A stretch of DNA of 64,000 nt from assembly GCA_934045075.1 (NCBI GenBank), contig OW203724.1:24751528-24815527 (forward strand), given 5' to 3'. The notes beneath the pieces are model-generated. The model made no database searches. It saw nothing but the letters and a program-made list of their open reading frames with translations, and was not told where the DNA came from. A program made the translations under genes and the position numbers. This document shows, piece by piece, positions 54,935 to 64,000 of this stretch (its first letter is position 1; every line of letters starts with the position of its first letter). The stretch is from Yponomeuta sedellus (Eukaryota; Arthropoda; Insecta; Lepidoptera; Yponomeutidae).

Positions 54935-55040
54935 CCTCACGCCTGTATCCCAGAGGGTTAGGCTTAGGTTAGGAGACCAGCGACTGCCACTTGCCACGAT
55001 CCTGACCGATCACATTCGCTTCATCAAAAGTGTCAATAAC
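54935..55040 (-). mobile_element. LINE 3' fragment (17.5-kb family)
   Basis: On the minus strand, GATGAAGCGAATGTGATCGG and the following CAGGATCGTGGCAAG...CTCTGGGATACAGGCGTGAGG stretch equal the 3' end of the 17452-17830 element. Confidence 0.65.
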
Positions 55041-55044
55041 ATTA

Positions 55045-56630
55045 ATTTCTAAAGAGAAACAATACCATCAATTAATATAGATTTGATTTAGGGATTATTG
55101 GGAAAATAAATACTACTATCAACATAAAACCCATCATAAATGCGCAAAAAAAACGCACAAAATTATGATAGTAATAAATACGCGATCGTTCGTTGAACAA
55201 AGTTTAACAAAGTTCACTTCCTAGTGAAATTTGTTACCTTCTCGAGCCCACAATATTTGTTCGGCCATCAATGGCATGCGTGCCGCTGGTTTGCCATCCC
55301 TGACCTACAGGAACGCTGACACCTGAACACTTTTTAAATGCATTCCTTATAATTTATCGCACATTTATCAGTTTAACTTATTTAAACTAAGATTGCCCGA
55401 TAACCCTCAAGATAAGATAAGCTCGAGCGGGCATGACAAACTCCATCAATGACTTTGTATTTTCATGTTCCGAATGACAGTTACGAGCTGACCACATTAC
55501 AACCACATGTACTAACATAACATACAGTGCTCGAGTAAATAGTTCAATAACAAGTACATCATGTAACAGCACATAACACAAAGCGTTAAAAAGCGCTTAA
55601 TGCTGTTTATATTTAGGTATATTGTTGTTATTTGATATATAACCGCGGCCCCACAGGACAGGCTCAGCCCAGTGTGGGGGGGACCACTGCTTAACTATAG
55701 ATAAGTCTTTAAAAAGACAATCCAATTGTACATGAATGTAATAAAATTCCCTAATTTCAAGGATACCTGTTTCAGATCATTTCATTTTATTAACTGTAGA
55801 GCCCTATCTCATCGAATTTATCAGAATAGTATATTTCATTATAAGTGCGGAAAGGCTGTCATTGCAAAGAGTTCTGACAAATGCAATGACGGTTCCGCAC
55901 GTGTACTGAACGACTATTTTTAATACAGTTGCGAAAAAAATAAGCAATATAATAACTAAAGAAAAAATATTTGGAAAATGGCGCCAACCGTAAAAGATTA
56001 TAAGCAGAGATTTTTTTTCTTCACCCATTCTGGTAGGCAAAGGGAACTATGCCCATACAGCCAGTCTTCAGTAGGATTTTTTTATTGATATGAAATGAAA
56101 ATGAAATTTAATGAGATGAAATGAAATGAAATGAAACCTAACCTAACTCATTCAATCAAATCATTAAATCTGATATTGAAACAAATTAGTAGCTTCTTTT
56201 TAGAAATATACGTATCATAAAAACTTCTATGTTTTTTTTAGTAAAAACTTCATGGTTGGTTTTTATTTTTAATAGACATTATTTTGACAGTTGGGAAAGA
56301 AAACGCACGAGTGCGGGAAAGGTAAAAAAAAAAACACGAGTGTGTAATAGTTGGTCTATGGTAATAGCCCACATCCCGCACGCTATACGTCCCTGCAATA
56401 CGCCAATTTTTAAGCAACTGTATTTAAAAAGAGTGTGACAGAACGTTATCTAAGTATTTATTTATTGAAATTCTCAATTCAGAAACTAGCTTAGTGTGTG
56501 CAAAGTACTATACAAGAAACAATGTGTCAGCTCAGTGCGGCCGCGACGATGCAGCTAAAATTTAATCAACCTTTAATGTTAGAAACTAAAATAGGTGCTA
56601 GGATAGAGGCATTATGATTTATTCACATAG
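55045..56630. other. Unassigned AT-rich DNA
   Basis: A short (ATGAA)n patch at 56085-56145 is the only structure seen. Confidence 0.4.
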
Positions 56631-56633
56631 ATC

Positions 56634-56850
56634 GATATCAACCCTTGTATGTCCCCACTGCTGGGGCACGGGTCACTTCGTGCATCGCAGGAAGGTTAGG
56701 CCATACTCTCCACGGGAGCCAAGTCCCCGGATTGGTGGTGAGACAGTGGCGAGTCTTACGGTCAGAAGTTATCAAACCGCCCATAAGGCCTCTGACATGG
56801 CTTAACGACTGCCATTACATGACAATCGGCACCAACGGCTTAACGTGCCT
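56634..56850 (+). repeat. Repeat A copy
   Basis: GATATCAACCCTTGTATGTC to CACCAACGGCTTAACGTGCC. Confidence 0.78.
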
Positions 56851-57283
56851 TCACGTAGATCACAAAGCCTATGAACCGTTTATAAACGGTGTGCTACCGT
56901 AGCAGAGGTAGGCAAGATGTGTGATGAAGTAGGTACAGCGTCTTCAGACGTCTAGATATTATTTACGAAAAAATGCTGTGAGCTTTTCGTTTCTTGGTAG
57001 GACAAGATAATGTATGAACTGTGCTGTATTATTGTGTGCAGCGTCTTGTGTGATCATAACTTATTTCTGTTAATGTTGTCATCCATCATGATGAAAATAT
57101 CTGAAAAAAAACGTAGGCTAGTCTACCAAACACTTGTGTTTTTAGTTCTTCGCTAATTGATAAGTGACTTGATTGATAAGACTCGTAAACCACGTGCTGT
57201 CCGGAGAAGTTGAGTTATACTAATTACAACAGACCAACACTGAAATTGCGAAAAATTTAACTTTATATATTAAAAACATTTAC

Positions 57284-57446
57284 GTGCCTGTACGTAATAC
57301 AGAGAATATTGCAAAGTGGTCCGAAATTTCACTGATGCCGGCTAGTGGCCCATTGGCTCAGTTGGGAAGAGCGCTGGCACGGATAGCCAGAGGTCGCGGG
57401 TTCGAATCCCGGCATGGGTGGAATTTTAGCCTCTAAATAGGTTTTG
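57284..57446 (+). mobile_element. Short T element ending at the Pol III-type terminator
   Basis: AACATTTAC flanks it (57275-57283 and 57447-57455). It is 163 bp, with the tRNA-like core at 57348-57419, and ends AAATAGGTTTTG, i.e. at the T-run rather than at the longer tail seen in other copies. Confidence 0.82.
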
Positions 57447-57704
57447 AACATTTACTACATGTCGCAGAAATCTGTGATAAATGTAAGTGGATAATTCTAA
57501 ATAATTTTATTAGGGAGCTCCATGCACTCCATGGTCCATAAATTACCGTCACCAATGCAAAAAAGTACCAAGTAAAAAAATCACTCATCGTTTTGCAAAA
57601 AGCGTCAGACCAATCAGGCATGATAATAGTGATTTTTTGATGGTGAAGTTTTTTTGTATTTGTAATTTTAGAACCGACAACCCTTAGGAAGGTAGAAGCA
57701 ACAC

Positions 57705-57835
57705 ATCGTGAGGAAACCTGAGCATCTGAGGTATTAATATAAGTATTGCCAATCCGCGGTGGGCACTCGTGGTGATTAAGGCCATATCCTCTGTCTGAGA
57801 GAAGGCCTGTGCTCTACAGTGGAACGAAAAGGCTG
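57705..57835 (+). mobile_element. S3 SINE body fragment
   Basis: CGTGAGGAAACCTGAGCATC to GAGAAGGCCTGTGCTCTACA. Confidence 0.6.
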
Positions 57836-57839
57836 CATT

Positions 57840-59575
57840 ATTATTCGGATGCTTTTATCCAAATACACGCTACATGCCTAAACACAAAGTTACTTACCAA
57901 AAGGCTATTTGACAGTGTGAAAAAAATTATTAGATTAATTTGTATCGTCTGTATCAATTGTGAGTTTAAAACCGATTTAAGGCATTTGAACTAAAAAAAT
58001 GACCATTTCTAAAAAAAAAACTTGATAATTAAGTATATAACAATTTTATCGAAAACGGCCAGGATTGGTCAAATCTATAATGACGTCACAGGCCAGTAAA
58101 TATAGCGATCCGTGAACCCGAGAGTTGACCTCACGTATGTTTCTTTACTAAACAATGATGTCATTAATCCCTGTGCGACGCCATATTGCTCAAGAGCATT
58201 TTGGCAGCTTATTTAAAAATGCTTTTATGTGTATAACAAGTTTTTTTAGAATACACAAAATATGTAAAAAATATCACTTTCTGAGCACTTATCCAACCAA
58301 AAAACGGTGTTGGTTTTCAGAAATCTGTCAATGTCAAATAGCCTATTTATAGGTTGTATTGAAGGAAACCTAGGTAATCATAAAAAGAGCCCTGAAGCCC
58401 ACTAACACTATGAATTTATAACGTTCCGGTCTACAATTTATTACCCGACTATGATTGAATTATCGAGCAGCCCTGCAAGCTAACCTTGGCCTCTTGAAGG
58501 GCACTTGAGGACATCTATATGCGGATGTTCCCTGGGGCGCTGGTCAATGTTACCCTTTCCGACGTAGATTTATGTGACGTCGATGGGTTTCATTTTGCGT
58601 TAACGAAGACGTTATTGACTGTTGTGTCGTTGATAAAAACATGATACCTCAACTGTAGTATAACTAGTCTGTAATGTCTCTAGCAATACACGCTAGTGCA
58701 GGATTTGATACCGAAGTTGAAAAAGATACAGTTTTAAAAAAAAACTTAAAGATCTCCTAAAACAAATGACGAAAGATTTTTTAATCTTCTTCCATAATGT
58801 AGACACACCTTTATTATATACAAAAAAACTATATTTCAGCAATAAACTTGTTCAGCAATAAAGTTTAACGAAGGTTCAAGCCATTTTTTTAAAACTATTT
58901 TAAGTCTGCGGGAAAACCGCTCGCAGTGTCATGGCGTCGAATCTGACGTCACACCCAGGTAAAGAAACATCAAACGTCAAACAAAGCACGGGGGAAGTTT
59001 ACCAATGTTACTCAAGCGTGACGTCACGCGCTGTGATTGCCATGACAGTCAAAAGGCTGAAAGCAGTATTATCTTTTATTTTATTGAAAACTTTCTGACC
59101 CAGCGAAATTCGTACCGCTTAACAGTCAATTCTTAATTCTTTTTATTTTTCTCTTCGTAAGAGCCATCCTTGTACTTCAAAGAACATTCTAAAAAAAGAA
59201 TTAGCGAAATCGGTTCAGCTGCTCTCGTGATTTGCGCTTACCAACACATTCAGCGATTCATTTTTATATTATAAAAGATATTGGTAATCTAATTTTTTTA
59301 TAAAACTAAATCAGGGTTATAATCCTTTTAATATATACTTTCCCCTAATATCGTTAAATCTATGATTATACCTTCGTCACGCCTATTCAATAATGCTTTA
59401 TAGTATACAAGAATTCCAAGAAGATACGTAAATTCCATGGTTGGTTATTTTAATTTATGACAAATAAATACATTAAACGAGCTTTAAGAAGACCGGAATA
59501 TTTTTCAAAATGTTGCTATGCCCTACAGAGTCTATAATGGTATTTTAACTATAAAAACGCCTTGTAAAATAAGAA
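57840..59575. other. Unassigned DNA
   Basis: No exon supported; 59180-59282 resembles the end of repeat D. Confidence 0.35.
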
Positions 59576-59579
59576 AGAA

Positions 59580-59936
59580 GGCCTGCGCAGACAAAAGTCC
59601 CTGAATAGTAAAAAAATCCTCCGAGTACTTGTCGCGGACTCAACGCTTACGGTGTGCGGTCATTTGTTCCCCGGAAATTGAGCGAAGCGTACGCTATGGA
59701 AGCAAATATTCTGAGATTACATTGTGTTGTAATTTACATGAAGTTGAAAAAGAAAGGCGTTTTAAAAGAAAACGCCGAACTTATGTACAGTCCGGTCTCT
59801 TGATGTCCTCGGTAACTTTTTGTACGGGGTACTTTTAGTTCTTCGTGTGCGTTATTCGATACAATTTATAAGAGATCTGAATCGACGGACAAAAAAGTAC
59901 CCGGGGGATAGGTAGTCTCTCGTCTGCGTAGGCCTT
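59580..59936. mobile_element. MITE (M3), opposite orientation
   Basis: Ends GGCCTGCGCAGACAAAAGTC and CTCGTCTGCGTAGGCC. An open stretch inside (59629-59838) is a by-product. Confidence 0.8.
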
Positions 59937-59939
59937 AAT

Positions 59940-62230
59940 TATTTGCTAAAGCATGGTAATAACAAATTATGTTGATGGTAACGTAAAAGTATGCTATACC
60001 CGTCAACGTGCGCAAATGTTAATTTGCTTGTGAAAACAAAAAGCCTACTTATTATAAATTAGAAACAAAAATATGCAGTACATTTTGTAAAATTTTTTTT
60101 TAAAGTGAATAAAATTTTTGACTTTCACATAAATCTTTGCACAGTACCTAATAACAACAAAAAATGATTAGCTTAAAAATAATTAGCTAATGTAACTTGC
60201 GTTCAATAGTGAATCATTTAAGAAATCCTTTATACTATAATACATTATAACTATGAGAAAATTAATGTATAATACTGGTTTCAATTTTGTAAGGGGTTGG
60301 TCTGCAATTTTTGTGGCAATTATTAAATAACGTTATTGTCATACAGTACGAGATTCGTATGGTTGCAGTAAATGATAATTATAATGATGAAAAATAATGT
60401 ATGGTGGATATATTCGTTAACATTGAAATAAAATCCTATCACAGACATGATAGAGATACTAATCTTATGTAAAAAGGTACATTTGTAGTGCACGTGTCAT
60501 CAGATCACAGATTACCCGCATCCCACGTGACTGAAGCCGTATAACTCGACACCCTAATCTGTGGCCATCGCACGCGGCGTTCAACTGAGAGGCTATCATG
60601 AACTTGACTTTACGAATAGATTACGGCATTTAGAACACTGACAATTGTATTATTTTATAATTTGTGTACAATGTAAAGGCAGTGACAGAAAAACAGATGT
60701 CTATCTAGCGCCGAAAAATTTACCCCACGTACTTGTGTCACCAATGAGAGCTGTGGAGTTCAATTGTGTTACCAATGGGAGCGAGTTCAGTATTACGTAC
60801 CCGGCAAAATATCTATGCACCTTCCACCGTCTCACCGGCATTTTGCAATTTACCTAGATATATACGTAGTACCTAAAATAACTTGCAAAGTGAAATGTTT
60901 ATTTATGTTAGTTCTATGTAAGTAATTGAAATACATATTTAATGAACTTTATTATTTTAGATTATCTTTCACCAGTAATTTTTTATGACATTTTACCATT
61001 TTATTCGATTTAGATTTTACTGGTACAATTTAATTATTGACACATTGATTTTATATGAATAAAATTAGAAACTAAAGCCAATCAATTATATATGTTATGA
61101 TAATAAATAATAATAAAATATTTCGACTAGTTATTCATCAATTAAGTTATTGGTTTGACATTTTGGTATACGACCGGCCACCAGTTACGCTGTCACTTAC
61201 TTCGAAATCAGCGTTCACGTCACGCATGGCGCAGGGAATTAATCATTGAATGAACCAATCACAGAGTGATTTTCTCTGCAGCAGATGGATGCGGCATGCT
61301 GAAGACAGGGCGCTAGGGGCTATACAGTCCATAGCATATGTCCATAGCGCACTAGTATAGCCTGAAGATGATGACGATGATAATAAATCGGTCGAATTAG
61401 TATGGAATTTGACAGACCATTGAAATCGCTCAGGATTTGGTGTTTATAATTAGGACACTGGGGACGTTTTTGAGTTTGGATTTTGTAGGAAGAAATACTT
61501 CTATGGTTTTTTATTCCTAAACTAAAGGCCCTTCTCCCTAAAAAGAAAACAATTTAATTCGTTTTCCTTGTGCTAGGAGACGCAAAATAAATTATTTTAC
61601 CTGTTGAGTAATGTTTTAAGAGAATATCAGGGGCGTTAATACCTAAGTCCTCCACTGTATGGAGTTGTCCAATTTAAGCAACTCCATACTGTCAAATACA
61701 CGCATTTTATGACACTGGAATCGTCATAATGTTTCACCCAAAAGTTACGTCATAAGAGGGCAGATCGTAAAAATCTTTTTTAATCACGAGCCAATTGGGT
61801 CTTATCAGAAGACATTAAAAAAGTAATAAAAGAAGTTAAAAATAGAGCAAGTGCGTGCGGGGCCATGCGTATTGCAGGGTTCCGATAAGAAGGGGTCTGT
61901 CACCTGCTTTATACTTGTAGAACTTACAACTCTTAATTAAATTAGGTACCAAATATTAAATCTAGAAAGTTACTTTGTTTACTTCATTACGATGATCTAT
62001 CACACTACGTAGAACTGTTGTATGTTGGTTATATTAATGCTAACAAGCTTGCACCTATGTTTATGTAATAGGCTATCATTTTATTCTATATAACTTGTAG
62101 AAGTTTCGTATCTATGTAAGATTTTATCATATGTAGTATAGATTTAATTTTAAATATATTTGAGCTATATCATAATTTTGCTGTATGCGCGTTTATTTTT
62201 TTATTACGGAACAATTACTATGTTGTGATA
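59940..62230. other. Unassigned AT-rich DNA
   Basis: Only a degraded repeat B (61280-61385) and a small GTATGGAGTTG / CAACTCCATAC hairpin near 61657-61690 are visible. Confidence 0.35.
61280..61385 (+). repeat. Repeat B, degraded
   Basis: GATGCGGCATGCTGAAGACA then a scrambled 3' UTR ending AGTATAGCCTGAAGATGATG. Confidence 0.45.
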
Positions 62231-62236
62231 TATTTA

Positions 62237-62352
62237 AGCTCACCCCAAATGGAGAACTGTGCCCCAAGATACAATTTAATCTAGTTTGGGGTTCAGAGGT
62301 ACTTTATTCATTGTGTGTTTGATTCTGCTCAATAAACATTTTTCATTTTCAT
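62237..62352 (+). mobile_element. LINE 3' end
   Basis: GTGCCCCAAGATACAATTTA to AATAAACATTTTTCATT; the sense-strand counterpart of the insert in mariner. Confidence 0.75.
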
Positions 62353-62636
62353 TTTTTATTTCAACTTCATGAAGGTATTTTTCAATGGACGAAGTTTTTC
62401 TTTTATGAATTGGTCACCTACCCACTCGCTACCTGGTAAAGCCCACTTAGACTTAATAATTTTCCTTGTACAGCTTTCATTTTTGTCACGTTTCTACAAT
62501 AGCTGGAAGAGGGTGGAGGACGCTCTACTACTTTTTCTTTGTAGCTTTGAGGTTAAAAATAATTTTCCTAGGCTCTCAATATTTTAAATCACAAATACAA
62601 TAAGCGACTCACAGATGGCACACGAAATCAGAAATG

Positions 62637-62840
62637 ACGAGCTCTGTGGCGCAGCAGTAGAACATCTGCCTACCATGCGAGAGATCCCGGGTTTGAACCC
62701 CGGCTGGGGACTAAAAAAACCCATGTCTTGAATATTTACATGTGATGTTGTGATGTTGCTGTTTTTGGTTACCACGACACAGGTTGTCCTAGTGTGGGGC
62801 CAGAAGCAATGTATGTGCCTGTATGTAAATGTTATGTAAC
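62637..62840 (+). mobile_element. tRNA-derived SINE (S1)
   Basis: CTGTGGCGCAGCAGTAG A-box region and GGTTTGAACCCCGGCTGGG B-box region, then the family body with TTGTGATGTTGCTGTTTTTG. Confidence 0.8.
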
Positions 62841-62969
62841 AATATACAACTCTATGGTGAAGGATAGGTGCGAAAAAATGCATTCCTAATTTAGGTGCAG
62901 GAACGGTGCTTTAAAAAAAGATTTTATCCTACCGTTTTGTTGCCATGATGAATATGTATAATATCGATG

Positions 62970-63035
62970 TCATTCCTTTGTATGTCCCCACTGATAGGAA
63001 ACGGATCTCTTCCTGCATCGGAGGAAGGTTGCCAA
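62970..63035 (+). repeat. Repeat A remnant
   Basis: TTTGTATGTCCCCACTGATA and CTCTTCCTGCATCGGAGGAA only. Confidence 0.5.
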
Positions 63036-63399
63036 ATTTCAGCATACTAGTACTGGTTGTATCTGTGCTAAGCCGCGGAAAGAGAGATGGGCAAACAGAC
63101 AGATGAAAGGGCATAGCCAAGAGTTCTTTGTTAACTATGGAACCCTAAACAGTATGTGGCTTATAGATGGCGTAGCCATCCTTAGTGTGGGTATTGTTTG
63201 TAAACATTGTTTACAATAAAGCAACCTTTAGCGACATTTGAAGATAAAAATTGGCACAGCGACAGTAATATAATTTTATTTCATTAATGCATGTACGAAT
63301 CGCTCGTAGCCCCGGCTGCTTGAGTGATCTTAAACGATCATGAACGTTAAACAACACAGGGCGCGTTCAGTGCATGGATGGGTAAACTGTCTATGACTA

Positions 63400-63650
63400 A
63401 CGCTGGTGACAATTTTCCACACTTCGCAAGGCACGTTAAACAATTGGTGCCGGCTGCCGTTGATAGATGGCAGTCGTTATGCCAAGTCAAAGGCCTTACG
63501 GCGGCGGCTTGAGAACTTCTGACAGGAAGACCAGCCACTAGTCTTGCAAGCCTCCACCAATCCGGACTCGGCCCCCACGGTGGAGTATGGCCTATACCTT
63601 CCTCAGGGAAGAGACCCGTGCCCCTCGGTGGGGACATAATGGGTTGATAA
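63400..63650 (-). repeat. Repeat A copy
   Basis: CACTTCGCAAGGCACGTTAA to GGGGACATAATGGGTTGATA. Confidence 0.75.
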
Positions 63651-64000
63651 AATTTAAATGGTTATTAGCGTTTTTAAACTGTTTGAACTAGTTGATAAAA
63701 CAAGAACCGGTTCATCTACTCCCTGTACCCAATTACGTAGGTACCATATACGACACGACTTGGAGAGAAAGCAGTGGCTGAAAACCAGCCCGGGGCTGAC
63801 CCGGGTCAGCACCAGCTGAGCCACTACCTTTTGCCTTAGGTATTTTATAATACCACAACCTAGGTTTAAGTCTTACTTTGTTTAAGTTGTTTTTTGGTAA
63901 GGCAATATTTTTTTTTATCTTTATGTTATGTTTATATACCTTTAAAACTAAAACGTAAGCATCGTAAGAGAAATCTTATAAAACTGCTAAACTAATGTAG

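Noticed and set aside
59629..59838. Possible small gene on the plus strand
   Set aside because: It lies wholly inside MITE M3, which has a second copy at 23349-23742 where the frame is not kept.
60645..60857. Possible short exon on the plus strand
   Set aside because: No motif, no convincing splice sites and no homologous context.

Overview
This is a eukaryotic, AT-rich, intron-bearing and transposon-dense window, most likely from a moth or butterfly. The inference rests on insect-like protein-coding exons, very long introns, and a repeat complement (tRNA-derived SINEs, R1-like and other non-LTR retrotransposons, mariner, many TIR-bearing MITEs) of the kind familiar from Lepidoptera. The species cannot be fixed from sequence alone.

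Two host genes are readable, both on the minus strand, and both are incomplete in the window. (1) A menorin/FAM151 (DUF2181) gene has a signal-peptide exon at 19755-19812, exon 2 at 11101-11211 and exon 3 at 1684-1934, with phase-matched splice sites; its 3' exons lie left of the window. (2) A CD36/scavenger-receptor class B gene has eight phase-consistent exons from 42122 down to the stop at 28329. They encode 454 residues that cover most of the extracellular domain and the C-terminal membrane segment; the N-terminal exon was not found. Its neighbourhood to the right (42.2-64 kb) holds only transposon debris and unassigned DNA.

The rest is mobile DNA: a broken mariner (24474-25569), a frameshifted IS630/Tc1-type DDE transposase fragment (43605-44110), an internally deleted R1-like LINE (46160-47176), several LINE 3' ends, at least three tRNA-derived SINE families, a 13-copy short retroposon family ('repeat A', one copy with a 12-bp target duplication), TIR MITEs, a 452-bp near-perfect palindrome and a ~2-kb element with long inverted repeats.

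The most unusual component is a family of tRNA-like retroposons with a 307-bp unit ('T elements'), seen at about ten loci. At 30568-33201, in a CD36 intron, it forms a 2.6-kb head-to-head palindromic array: three full units inverted, five full units direct, all spaced exactly 307 bp. The turn-around lies on the tRNA anticodon-stem hairpin and a 13-bp target-site duplication flanks the whole array. Single copies have 41-bp terminal direct repeats that share private mutations. Several copies carry a 5' inverted segment that starts at the complement of the predicted Pol III TTTTT terminator. These features suggest a retroposition mode with template switching or twin priming, and merit follow-up.
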